Shown here: positions 1-10,304 of the stretch, piece after piece | How positions within the stretch are numbered: position 1 is the first letter of the stretch | Layout: each line of letters opens with the position of its first letter | NCBI GenBank assembly: GCA_022641835.1 | Contig: CP048715.1 | Coordinates: 2,666,001 to 2,730,000, forward strand | From: Petasospora fabianii | Taxonomy: Eukaryota; Ascomycota; Saccharomycetes; Phaffomycetales; Wickerhamomycetaceae | Reading direction: 5' to 3' | Length of the DNA stretch: 64,000 nt | Translations under genes and position numbers: made by a program | The notes under the pieces: model-generated | Databases searched by the model: none | Told to the model about the DNA's origin: nothing | What the model saw: the letters and a program-made list of their open reading frames with translations, nothing else

Positions 1-3000
1 CAGAGTGAAGTGCTGCTTCTTGCCGAGAAGAAGCAGATTTATGAGCTCATCGCTACATGCATGTCCATTGACTGGGAATCACTTTCGAGATCTCAGGATC
101 TTGAAGTTGCGGAGATTTCAAGTACAGAGCACAACCAGTTATCACAGATTATGGACCTTGAGCGCTCTATCGAAAAGCTTTTCCATAAGGCTGAGGCCCT
201 GCAGTCATATCAGGATGACATTTCCACTGCCTTGGAGAACATCAAGACTATTGAGTTTTCTTCAGATGGCCTTGGTACATGTACTCGTGATCTGCAAACA
301 GTTACTGACAAAATCTCAAGTGCAGGCTTTTCCGGACTAGATGCGTTCGTTGATGGTCTGAACAACTCTTTGATTGAGGCTCTGATTGCTCGTTTCACTA
401 AGACTTCAATCACTGGTATTACCATGGAGCATCAAATCCAGGTCGGATCGGCTCTGGCAGTGCATCCGCTTCTTGAAACATCCAAGGCTAGGTTGTACCA
501 ATACGCCCATGACATTGTTGAAACCCTGTTATCCCAGAAGAAAATCATCGTGAGGACTTTACACTCCCCATCAGAGGCTGAAAGACTGAGCTTCACTCCT
601 CACATGGACAAGATAACACGTCATTTGGAGGAAATGCTTACATTGCTGGAGCAGGACTTTAGTAATGCCACGTCATTTGTTGATACATGGTACCAGTTCC
701 AGGCCCTGTGGGATGTCAATTCCGACACGATGTACGCCGATCTAACACTTACTGGGTGGTTCACTCTATTCGAAGAAATCCAGAAATCTCGTGTTCTCTT
801 CGACAATGCTGAGGTCACAAGAACGTTTGGTCCCCTAGTCATCAACTTTGATGACACTAGGGTTCAAATAATCTCGAGATTCAACTTATGGAATCGTGAT
901 GTTCTCGCACGCTTTGCTGGTTTCCTGAGTGTCACCACACGATCCACACACAACAGAATTGTTAATGCTCGCAAATCTCTGGAAAAGAATGACTTAAATA
1001 TTTCATCCGTACAGGACACTGTTGAGATGATCATGAATGTCCAGAAACAGAAGAGATGTGCTGAGGAGCTGAGAACTTTGATCCAGGACCTTCGCACTGC
1101 TGAAAAACTGCTTTACAAACTTCGATTCAAGCTTTCTGCGGACCATGTCTTCGCTGATCAGCTCGAGAATGATTTCGAAGCGCTGCTTGAGATTGTCTTC
1201 AGACGCAGCAACTCCATTGATGAGCACATTGATGTGATCCGGAAAACCCTCGAAAGTGAGTGCGCCAGAGTCCAAAATGCGATCTCAGAAGCTCACCAAA
1301 ACTGGCTCTCATCTAGGCCAACTGATAATTCTCTCAGTCCAAAGGATGCTATTGCTTCTCTAGATGATATGGAGAGGTACCTTGAGTCCATCCAGTCCCG
1401 CAGAACGCTTTTGCTCGATGCTACTGCTCTTCTTGCCATTCCAGTCGGTGTGAATGGAGATTTGAACTCGACCCTTCAAGAATTGAAGGATTTGAAGTCG
1501 GTTTGGCTCTCCATACAAGGTCTATGGGGCTCGTTGGAAGACTTGAGGAACATGAAGTGGTCTACTCTCAAGCCACGCTCTCTCAGGAGCCAACTCGAAG
1601 AGCTGGTCTCCAACACCAAAGCCATGCCTGTTCGGGTTCGTCAGCATCAGCCATTTCAGCATTTCCTCAAAACGGTGACTGAGCTCTCCACAACTCAGAA
1701 GACCTTGGTCTCATTGAAGGAGGACTATGTCAAAGAAAGACACATGAAGGCATTATTCAAGGCTGTCGGGCGTGATTATACTACTGACTTGACAGTTGGT
1801 CATGTTTGGGACTTGAACTTGCTGCTGAACCAGGGTATCATTAAATCTATCATTGAGCAGGCCAACTCCGAAAGGGCCATTGAGGAAGCACTACAGGGGA
1901 TTAGAGATGCTTGGGATGATCAAAGATTTGTGTTCTTTGAGTATAAGTTGCAACGTCTGGTCAAAAACTTCCCACAGTTGCTTGAGCTTGCTTCGAATGA
2001 CATTGCCAGTCTTAGCTCTATGAGGAACTCACCAGTATTCAAGGTGTTTGAGAAGGATATTACACATTGGGAAACCACACTGAACTCGCTCTATCAAATT
2101 GTTGACATATGGGTTGAAGTCCAGAGAAAGTGGATAGACCTGGATGGTGTCTTCGATGCCAGTTCTGGTGTTCGAAAACTCCTTCCAATGGAATACTCTC
2201 GTTTCCACTCGGTATCCAGTGAATATTTGGCAATACTCGCAAAACTTCATCGTCACAACCTTGCTATTGAAATCTCGTCTATCCCAGACCTGTTCCAGAC
2301 CTTTGAAAGAATTTGTGAGTCCATGAATCGTATCTCTAAGGCACTCGGCGAGTTTTTGGAGAAACAGAGAGAACTGTGCGCAAGGCTTTATTTCGTTGGA
2401 AATGATGACCTGATAGATATGATTGCCAATAAGGACAATGTCGGTAAGCACTTCAAGAAGATGTTTGCTGGTGTTTCTTCTGTGGGTTATGGCAACTCTG
2501 GGTCCAAGATTACATCTGTTCAGTCTTCTGATGGCGAAGTCATGACGCTGAGAAGCCCCGTGTGCTTGGAGAAATATCAGAGACTTGATGAATGGTTGAA
2601 TCAACTCGATTATGAAATTAAAATTACTCTTTCACAGCTACTTACTGAATCCATACCTGCTTTTGAGTCGCTGTCTGTCTCTGAATGGGTCACGATCTAT
2701 CCCTCACAGATCCTATTGCTTTCTCTACAGGTGATGTGGACCAAAAGTGTGGAAAGTGCTGTCACAGATGGCACCTTGTCTACAGTCTTGGCTGATCTTG
2801 ACTCATTGCTGTTGAAGCTTGGTGACCTTCCAGAAAGCCTGAGCAAGAAGAAGGAGGCGCTCATCATCGAGTCTGTCCACCACAAAGATGTTGTGTCTGA
2901 GATGCTCAAGTCAAGAGTCTGCACCTGCACTCACTTCACCTGGTTGAAGAACCAGAGATTCTACATAAATCGCGAGGAGAGCGATCCACTGAAGTCTTTG

Positions 3001-6000
3001 ATCGTCAAGCATTCTACCAAGTCGTTCTATTATGGTTACGAGTTTTTGGGCTCTATGGATAGACTGGTCTACACACCCCTCTTGAACTCATGTTTCCTCG
3101 CCATGACTGGAGCCCTTGATCAAGGTTTGGGTGGGTCTCCATTTGGTCCTGCTGGTACTGGTAAAACCGAGACTATCAAGGCGCTTGGTCAGAACCTTGG
3201 TAAGATGGTACTGGTCTTCAACTGTGATGAGTCGTTCGACTTCCAGGCCATCACTCGTCTTCTAGTTGGTATCTGTCAGATAGGTGGCTGGGGTTGCTTT
3301 GATGAGTTCAACAGACTCGACAAGAACATCTTGTCCGCAGTGTCGTCCCAGCTGGAGCTCATCGAGCTTGCACTAAAGCATGAGGGCCGCACTGTCAAGC
3401 TTCTAGATCATGCAACTCCGATGGGCGACGGAACTGGTGTCTTTGTGACCATGAACCCAGAGTATGCTGGTAGAACAACTCTTCCAGACAACCTGAAAAA
3501 ACTGTTCAGAAGCTTTTCAATGCAGAAGCCCGATACACTGGTGATTGCTGAAGTGCTTCTTCGGGCCAGAGGTTTTGATGATGCTAGAAACTCTGCTGTA
3601 TCTGTTGTGAAATTCTTCCAGTCTCTTTCAGAGAGCTGCTCTTCTCAGATTCACTACGACTTTGGTCTCAGAGCTTTAAAAAGTGCCTTGGAGCATGCAG
3701 CAAAGGTCCGCACCCGAACAGCCACCAAATCAATTCAAGCTATTGTAAAGGCGCTTGATGAAATGGTACTTTCAAGGCTTGTCAGCTCCGATATTGAGCT
3801 TTACAATGGCCTCATGCAGGATATTTTCCCTGGTATTCTTGCTGTCGACGAAGATTCCGATCTCAGAGATGCGTTGAAGTCATGTGCTATGCAAGATGGT
3901 CTTGTTGCGTCAGAAGGCTGGCTCACCAAGGCAGTCCAGTTATTTAGGGTCCAGGAAACCAAGCAGGGTGTTATGATTGTTGGTAAGAGTGGAAGCGGAA
4001 AATCTCTTCTGTGGAAAACTCTGCTCAGTGCCATTACCAAGACAACAGGCACAGAGTTTGTCTCCTTCATAATTGACCCCAAAGTCATGACAAAGTCTCA
4101 GTTGTTTGGTTACTTGGATCCAATCACTAGGGAATGGGTTGATGGTTTGTTCACTTTGATCATTAGAAGGCTCAATGAAGATCTTCGTGGTGAATCTGGA
4201 AAGGCAACATGGATTGTGTTTGATGGTGATATTGATCCCGTCTGGGTTGAGAGTTTGAACTCTGTGTTGGATGACAACAAGATCTTGACCCTTCCTAACG
4301 GTGAGAGACTCCGCATCCCAAATAGTGTTAGATTGGTGTTTGAGGTTGACGGCCTTGCTCATGCTACGCCTGCTACCGTGAGTAGATGCGGTATGATTTG
4401 GCTTGAGGAGGGTGTCGTCTCCTTGGCGGATGTCTACGCCCACCAAATTCACCTATTTGAGACTCTTCCATCCTCGAATGAGGAATACACTTCTGGCTCG
4501 AGGCTGGAGTGTGCCAAGATTGTGTTTGAGGCTCTTCCAAGTCAGCTGCTGGCGTCTCTGATAACCACTTCAGCTCAGATCCTTCATCCGGTCATGAGTG
4601 TCTCCGCACTATCTACTCTTCGAAACTTGTTTGTTCTGCTTCGTTCACTCCTTGACCGTCATGATTTGGACACACCCATGTCTCGAGAATTTGTTATCCG
4701 ATGTCTAATGCTGGCATTAGTATGGTCATTCGCAGGTGCGTGCACCACGGAGGAGAAACGATCATTCACCAAATCATTGTCCAAAATCGCCGCTTTCCAG
4801 AATCTTCTACCTGATGATGAGTCTGACAACTTACTTGACTATGACGTTGATGAAAAACGTGGATGGATCAACATTAGTGAGCTAGTTCCACCCACTGTAC
4901 TTGAGACGCATGCAATTGCCAATCCAAACACAGTTGTTCAAACTATTGATACTGTTAAGCATGAGCAACTGGTTTACTCTGTCCTTCGGGAGAAGCAATC
5001 CATGCTTTTGTGTGGCCCACCAGGTTCTGGTAAGACCATGACTTTGTACGCGGCTTTGGAGCGCTCTCCAGATGTTGATTTGATCAACATGAATTTTTCC
5101 AAGGAAACTGAGCCTCGAGCTGTGCTGAGAGCACTTGAACAACTCTGTGAATACAAAAGAACAGCAGATGGTTTTGTGCTTCGTCCAAAATTGGCTGGTA
5201 AGCGCGTCGTTCTGTTTGCTGATGAGATCAATCTTCCGCGCGAGGATGAGTATGGCACACAGCATGTCATCTCATTCCTCAGACAACTTATTGAGAAAAA
5301 GGGATTTTGGCGCACTTCTGACAGACAGTGGGTCCACATCAAGGATATTCAGCTTGTTGGTGCCTGCAATCCTCCAACAGACAGTGGCCGTATCGTTCTT
5401 TCCGATCGCTTCCTCTCTCACGTTCTGGTTGTGATGGTTGATTATCCTGGTCGTTTGGCTCTGGAACAAATCTACCAGGCTTTTACTGCCTCTGTGCTCA
5501 AGGTTGTTCCGCAATTGTCTGGTTACACCAAAGAGCTCACAGGGGCCATCTTGGAAGTCTATTCGGAATCTGTGGCACACTTTTCATCTGGTGTTCAGCA
5601 ACACTACATTTACTCTCCCCGCGAGCTGACGCGCTGGGTCCGTGGAATCTATTCTGCTCTTCGTCCGCTCGATCAAATGGGCCTCTCGGGTCTGATTCGT
5701 CTTTGGGCACATGAGGCACTCCGCTTGTTCAGCGACCGACTGGTTAATGAGGATGAGAGGCTCTGGACTTGGAATTTGATCATGCTGACTGCCAAAAAAT
5801 TCTTCCCTACTCATGATCTCGAGGATGCTCTTGTCAGACCTGTTCTTTACAGTGATTGGCTATCTTTAGGCTATGATCCAGTTCAGCTTGAGGACATTGT
5901 CCCGTTCATAAAGGAACGATTAAGAGTGTTTGCCGATGAGGTGTTGGACGTCGAACTGGCTCTCTATGATGAAGCGGTTGATCACATTCTCCGGATTGAC

Positions 6001-9000
6001 CGTGTCTTGAAGCAGGCACAGGGACATATGATTCTGGTGGGTCCATCCAGTAGTGGTAAAACAACATTGACAAAGTTTGTTTCATGGATCAATGGTCTCA
6101 AAATCCACCAGCTAGGTGTCAACAGAAGATACACCCTTAATGAGTTTGATGCCACACTGAAGGATCTTTTGAAGAGATCTGGTGTAGAGGATGAGAGGAT
6201 CTGCTTCATTGTTGACGAGTCTACGATCTTGGATGGCGCCTTCTTGGAGAGGATGAACTCGCTTTTGGCCAATTCACAAATCCAAGAAATCTTTGACCAG
6301 GAAGAGCTAGTCATGTTACTCAACTCTTGTAAAGAACAAGTCATTGCTCGTGGTCTTCTCTTGGATACCCAGGAGGAGCTGTATGATTGGTTCACCCAAC
6401 AGGTTGCGAAAAACTTACATGTGGTCTTTACTATCAGTGATCCGACAGCCCTGAATGCACCACAGATTATTGCCTCACCAGCTCTGTTTAACAGATGTGT
6501 CTTGAACTGGATGGGTGACTGGTCGGACAAGAGTTTAAGCCAGGTCACAACTGAGATGCTACAGATGGTTCCTCTTGATAGACAGGACTATGAGAAACCT
6601 AAAGGCTATGCCAGTGATAATGGTGTCGACATTTTGATGTACAGAGATGCCATTGTTGACTCACTTATCTCGATCCACAAGTCGTTCAAAAAGTTTTCCT
6701 CTCCTGGTAAACTCATCGAGTGTATCAAGAACTTTACCTCGGTCTATTACGCGAAGGATGCTGAGCTCAAGGAACATCAGAAACATGTTGACAGTGGTCT
6801 CATCAGGCTTAAAGAAACAGTCTTGAAGGTCAAACGCCTAAAGGATGATCTTGCTGAGAAAAAGACAGTCCTGGAGCAGAAGGAAATTGATGCAAAACGG
6901 ACGCTAAACAAGATCTTGACGGAGCAGAATGAGGCTGAGAGAAAACAGGAAGCATCCATTGAAATTCAAGCGGCTCTTGAGAGACAGGACGTGATTCTTG
7001 AAAAAAGACGTGCAGTGGTTATGGAAGATCTGGCTCTAGCTGAGCCTGCTGTCCTTGAAGCCAGACGTGGCGTACAAAACATCAAGAAGCAACACTTGAC
7101 TGAGCTCAGATCAATGGGCAACCCGCCTGCCGCTGTTCAGCTAACACTTGAGTCTGTGTGCGTCCTGCTTGGCTACGAGGTTGGAAGCTGGAGGGATGTT
7201 CAGTCCATCATTCGTAAGGACGATTTCATTGCCAACATTGTCAACTTTGATTGTGAAGAACAGGTAACTCCAGAGGTTCGTGAATTCATGGAAAGCACAT
7301 ACCTTTCGAGGACGGACTACAACTTCCAGGCTGCTGACAGAGCAAGTAAGGCATGTGGTCCTCTCCTACAATGGGTCGAAGCGCAGGTGAAGTACGCTCT
7401 TGTTCTTGATAAGATTGGTCCACTAAGAGATGAGGTTGAGGCCCTCGAAGAAGAATCTGATCGCACTCAAGCCAGACTAGCTGCCGCTGACGATATGATT
7501 AAAGAGTTACAGGGGAGCATTGAGAGCTTCAAGGATGAATACTCTGAGTTGATCCGTGATATTGAGAACATCAAGTCGCAAATGTCAACTGTGGAGGGTA
7601 AGGCCGGTAGAGCCATGAAGCTAGTGGACAGTTTAACTGAAGAGCGTGCTCGTTGGACCAAGTCGGTCCAGAAGTTTGCTGACGAGTACAAGTGTCTTGC
7701 TGGTAACTCACTTCTTGCTGCTGCGCAATTAACTTGGGCCGGTGGCTTCGATAGCAAGGGTCGCCAGAAGTTCATGAGCACATGTCTTCAGCAGCTAAGC
7801 AGAGCCAACATCAAGTTTGATAATCAGTTCAGATTTGTCAACTTCCTCAACAGTCCTGCCAACTTGCTCGCTTGGGAAGGTCATGGACTCTCGAATGATG
7901 AGTTGTTCTTTGAGAATGTCACCATCATTGAAAATTGTGATCGTATTCCATTAATCATTGATCCATTTGGAAGTATTCTCGACGTCATCACCTCCAAGAT
8001 TTCACCACAAAAGATCAGTATTACCAGTTTCCTGGACGATGGATTTGTCAGAACTCTAGAGAACTCTCTCAGATTTGGAGGTTTGCTTGTCATTCAGGAT
8101 TCCGAATACTTTGATCCGATTGTGTCCCCAGTCTTGAATGGTGATTTCCAGAAAGTCGGTGGAAGGACTTTGGTGAAGATTGGTGGGAGAGATATTGACT
8201 GTTCGAAGAACTTCAAACTTTATTTACACAGCAGAGATGCCAACATCCGTCCATCTCCCTTTGTCCTAACGAGAACTGTTACTGTGGATTTCACTGTCAC
8301 GAACAGCAGTCTTGAAGTCCAGGCATTGAACATGGCCCTGTCTAGCGAAAGACCAGATCTGGAGAACCAAAGATTGGAGCTGATTAAGCTTGATACTGAG
8401 TTCAAGGTGAAGCTGAGAGGCTTGGAAGACTCCCTTCTGACTGCCTTGAGCGAATCCCGTGGTGACTTGTTGGAAAACAGTGAGTTATTAGCAACTCTGG
8501 AGGACTTGAAAAAGGAGTCTACTTTGGTCGAGGAGAAGATTGCTGAGACTGCTAACGTTATGGCCAATATTGATGGTGTTATTGTGCAATATGAACCATT
8601 CTCCAGAGCTGTTGCATTGATATTTGCTGTTGTTGAGAGGTTGAACATCTTGTCTGACTTTTACCACTTCTCTTTATCGTCTTATCTTGAGTATGTTACT
8701 CGTGTTCTGTTATTTCCGTCCCAACAGATATCTACCCAATCTGAGAGAGTTCAACAACTTGTGCTCTCCCTCTACCAGGAAGTATTTGCCGAAATCTCGC
8801 TGTCGTTGACTACGCGTGATAAGATGGTGTTTGCATTGTGTCTTGCATTGATTTACATGAAGGAAAAGGATGGTGAATTGCTCTCCAGATTTGTCCTGGC
8901 ATTGCTTGCTGGTGGAGGTCATGAGGATTCCTGTCGTGTGGTCAAGGATGCGTTTGCTATCATGCTAGTGGAGATCCCAGACACCACTGCCTCAAAGCTC

Positions 9001-10167
9001 CTCACAGGTGTCGATGTGCTCTCAACTGTCAAGTCTACTGGTTTGGAGATTGACGAGCTCAGTGATTTCTTGGATTCCTACTTCCTACACAAGGGTATCG
9101 GAGAATCTCTGGTGGTGCTCTCTCAGTTCTTGAGCACAGGTTCGGGCCACTTCTCGTCCAAATATGACATGGCGCATGTCTTGTCAGAGTCTAATCATCG
9201 ACCAATTATTCTTGGTGCTGTTGCCGGTTGTGATGCATCCTCCAAGGTTAGAAATCTTGCTCAAATGGAACAGAAGCCAATTCGTGTCATAGCTCTAGGT
9301 TCACCTGAAGCTGTTGAGATTGCTACCAGAGAGCTCGACAGATGTGCCAAATCAGGTGAATGGCTGCTTGTTCAGAACGTTCAGACTGCCCCAGGTTGGC
9401 TGGAGTACTTAGAGAAGAAGTTACAGGGCCTCTTACCGCATTCTGGCTTCAAGTTCTTCCTCACCTGTGACATCAAGGCATCTCTTCCTAGAACGTTGTT
9501 GAGATACTCACGTCTACTGGTAACTGAGAACTCACCAGGTGTCAAGAATATCATGATGGAGTGCGTAAAGGCTGTTTTCACAAGACCAAAAGATATTGTA
9601 CCCGTTGAGAAATCACAAATTCTATTCATGTTGTGCTGGTTCCATGCCATTGTCCAAGAGAGGTCACGATACGTGCCAATGGGTTTCACCAAGAACTACG
9701 AATTCAACGATTCCGACTTTGAAGGTGCTACTTTCTTGATTGACAGATGGTTCGATGTGATTCATGCGGGAAGAACCAATGTCTCCCCTGAGCTCATTGA
9801 TTGGAGTGCGTTGCAGTTCCTTGTTGGTGACATCGTCTATGGTGGTAAGGTTGACGTGCAGTCTGACCTGATTGTTCTGAGAGTTCTTGCCGGAAAGCTG
9901 TTCACAGTGGATATCTTCAACGATGGGTTCAATCTTATCCAGGATGCTACAAATGCAGGCCCGGATGAGACGCTTGCTCTCCCAGAGGTGATCGAAATTG
10001 GTCAGCTGAACAAGTGGACTTTGGGCCTTCCGGACTTACAGCCGCCATCTTGGGTTGGCTTGGACATGGATGCTGAGGTGAAGCTGGTCGAGAACAAAAA
10101 CAAGGAGATTGTAGATTACTCTAGAAGACTGTTTGAGGAAGTTGCTTTGGTAGGAGATGGGTCTTAA
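1..10167 (+). CDS. DYN1: Cytoplasmic dynein heavy chain (5' end outside window)
   Basis: Motor subunit of cytoplasmic dynein, a minus-end-directed microtubule ATPase that positions the spindle in yeasts. The frame is open from base 1 and ends with TAA at 10165-10167, giving 3388 residues. Yeast heavy chains are near 4,090, so about 700 residues of tail lie outside the window. Four P-loops in order identify the AAA ring: AAA1 GPAGTGKT at 3145-3168 with Walker B GCFDEFNR near 3290-3315, AAA2 GKSGSGKS at 3982, AAA3 GPPGSGKT at 5014 and AAA4 GPSSSGKT at 6040. The stalk coiled coils (about 6770-7110 and 7390-7690) flank the microtubule-binding domain, entered by SMGNPPAAVQ at about 7110. AAA5, AAA6 and a short C-terminal region follow. 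All four P-loops look intact and no break is seen. It converges on the next gene with 137 bp between. Confidence 0.97.
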   Translation, partial: QSEVLLLAEKKQIYELIATCMSIDWESLSRSQDLEVAEISSTEHNQLSQIMDLERSIEKLFHKAEALQSYQDDISTALENIKTIEFSSDGLGTCTRDLQTVTDKISSAGFSGLDAFVDGLNNSLIEALIARFTKTSITGITMEHQIQVGSALAVHPLLETSKARLYQYAHDIVETLLSQKKIIVRTLHSPSEAERLSFTPHMDKITRHLEEMLTLLEQDFSNATSFVDTWYQFQALWDVNSDTMYADLTLTGWFTLFEEIQKSRVLFDNAEVTRTFGPLVINFDDTRVQIISRFNLWNRDVLARFAGFLSVTTRSTHNRIVNARKSLEKNDLNISSVQDTVEMIMNVQKQKRCAEELRTLIQDLRTAEKLLYKLRFKLSADHVFADQLENDFEALLEIVFRRSNSIDEHIDVIRKTLESECARVQNAISEAHQNWLSSRPTDNSLSPKDAIASLDDMERYLESIQSRRTLLLDATALLAIPVGVNGDLNSTLQELKDLKSVWLSIQGLWGSLEDLRNMKWSTLKPRSLRSQLEELVSNTKAMPVRVRQHQPFQHFLKTVTELSTTQKTLVSLKEDYVKERHMKALFKAVGRDYTTDLTVGHVWDLNLLLNQGIIKSIIEQANSERAIEEALQGIRDAWDDQRFVFFEYKLQRLVKNFPQLLELASNDIASLSSMRNSPVFKVFEKDITHWETTLNSLYQIVDIWVEVQRKWIDLDGVFDASSGVRKLLPMEYSRFHSVSSEYLAILAKLHRHNLAIEISSIPDLFQTFERICESMNRISKALGEFLEKQRELCARLYFVGNDDLIDMIANKDNVGKHFKKMFAGVSSVGYGNSGSKITSVQSSDGEVMTLRSPVCLEKYQRLDEWLNQLDYEIKITLSQLLTESIPAFESLSVSEWVTIYPSQILLLSLQVMWTKSVESAVTDGTLSTVLADLDSLLLKLGDLPESLSKKKEALIIESVHHKDVVSEMLKSRVCTCTHFTWLKNQRFYINREESDPLKSLIVKHSTKSFYYGYEFLGSMDRLVYTPLLNSCFLAMTGALDQGLGGSPFGPAGTGKTETIKALGQNLGKMVLVFNCDESFDFQAITRLLVGICQIGGWGCFDEFNRLDKNILSAVSSQLELIELALKHEGRTVKLLDHATPMGDGTGVFVTMNPEYAGRTTLPDNLKKLFRSFSMQKPDTLVIAEVLLRARGFDDARNSAVSVVKFFQSLSESCSSQIHYDFGLRALKSALEHAAKVRTRTATKSIQAIVKALDEMVLSRLVSSDIELYNGLMQDIFPGILAVDEDSDLRDALKSCAMQDGLVASEGWLTKAVQLFRVQETKQGVMIVGKSGSGKSLLWKTLLSAITKTTGTEFVSFIIDPKVMTKSQLFGYLDPITREWVDGLFTLIIRRLNEDLRGESGKATWIVFDGDIDPVWVESLNSVLDDNKILTLPNGERLRIPNSVRLVFEVDGLAHATPATVSRCGMIWLEEGVVSLADVYAHQIHLFETLPSSNEEYTSGSRLECAKIVFEALPSQLLASLITTSAQILHPVMSVSALSTLRNLFVLLRSLLDRHDLDTPMSREFVIRCLMLALVWSFAGACTTEEKRSFTKSLSKIAAFQNLLPDDESDNLLDYDVDEKRGWINISELVPPTVLETHAIANPNTVVQTIDTVKHEQLVYSVLREKQSMLLCGPPGSGKTMTLYAALERSPDVDLINMNFSKETEPRAVLRALEQLCEYKRTADGFVLRPKLAGKRVVLFADEINLPREDEYGTQHVISFLRQLIEKKGFWRTSDRQWVHIKDIQLVGACNPPTDSGRIVLSDRFLSHVLVVMVDYPGRLALEQIYQAFTASVLKVVPQLSGYTKELTGAILEVYSESVAHFSSGVQQHYIYSPRELTRWVRGIYSALRPLDQMGLSGLIRLWAHEALRLFSDRLVNEDERLWTWNLIMLTAKKFFPTHDLEDALVRPVLYSDWLSLGYDPVQLEDIVPFIKERLRVFADEVLDVELALYDEAVDHILRIDRVLKQAQGHMILVGPSSSGKTTLTKFVSWINGLKIHQLGVNRRYTLNEFDATLKDLLKRSGVEDERICFIVDESTILDGAFLERMNSLLANSQIQEIFDQEELVMLLNSCKEQVIARGLLLDTQEELYDWFTQQVAKNLHVVFTISDPTALNAPQIIASPALFNRCVLNWMGDWSDKSLSQVTTEMLQMVPLDRQDYEKPKGYASDNGVDILMYRDAIVDSLISIHKSFKKFSSPGKLIECIKNFTSVYYAKDAELKEHQKHVDSGLIRLKETVLKVKRLKDDLAEKKTVLEQKEIDAKRTLNKILTEQNEAERKQEASIEIQAALERQDVILEKRRAVVMEDLALAEPAVLEARRGVQNIKKQHLTELRSMGNPPAAVQLTLESVCVLLGYEVGSWRDVQSIIRKDDFIANIVNFDCEEQVTPEVREFMESTYLSRTDYNFQAADRASKACGPLLQWVEAQVKYALVLDKIGPLRDEVEALEEESDRTQARLAAADDMIKELQGSIESFKDEYSELIRDIENIKSQMSTVEGKAGRAMKLVDSLTEERARWTKSVQKFADEYKCLAGNSLLAAAQLTWAGGFDSKGRQKFMSTCLQQLSRANIKFDNQFRFVNFLNSPANLLAWEGHGLSNDELFFENVTIIENCDRIPLIIDPFGSILDVITSKISPQKISITSFLDDGFVRTLENSLRFGGLLVIQDSEYFDPIVSPVLNGDFQKVGGRTLVKIGGRDIDCSKNFKLYLHSRDANIRPSPFVLTRTVTVDFTVTNSSLEVQALNMALSSERPDLENQRLELIKLDTEFKVKLRGLEDSLLTALSESRGDLLENSELLATLEDLKKESTLVEEKIAETANVMANIDGVIVQYEPFSRAVALIFAVVERLNILSDFYHFSLSSYLEYVTRVLLFPSQQISTQSERVQQLVLSLYQEVFAEISLSLTTRDKMVFALCLALIYMKEKDGELLSRFVLALLAGGGHEDSCRVVKDAFAIMLVEIPDTTASKLLTGVDVLSTVKSTGLEIDELSDFLDSYFLHKGIGESLVVLSQFLSTGSGHFSSKYDMAHVLSESNHRPIILGAVAGCDASSKVRNLAQMEQKPIRVIALGSPEAVEIATRELDRCAKSGEWLLVQNVQTAPGWLEYLEKKLQGLLPHSGFKFFLTCDIKASLPRTLLRYSRLLVTENSPGVKNIMMECVKAVFTRPKDIVPVEKSQILFMLCWFHAIVQERSRYVPMGFTKNYEFNDSDFEGATFLIDRWFDVIHAGRTNVSPELIDWSALQFLVGDIVYGGKVDVQSDLIVLRVLAGKLFTVDIFNDGFNLIQDATNAGPDETLALPEVIEIGQLNKWTLGLPDLQPPSWVGLDMDAEVKLVENKNKEIVDYSRRLFEEVALVGDGS

Positions 10168-10304
10168 TAATTAAAATGTACGGATGACGGATTTCGTCAT
10201 AATCATATTCGTCGATTGTTTTCATTAGCTGTACTGGGCCACTGTGTGTGTTTCTGTGGTCAAGGAATTTGATATCATCTTCAACTGCATCTCATGCTCA
10301 TATT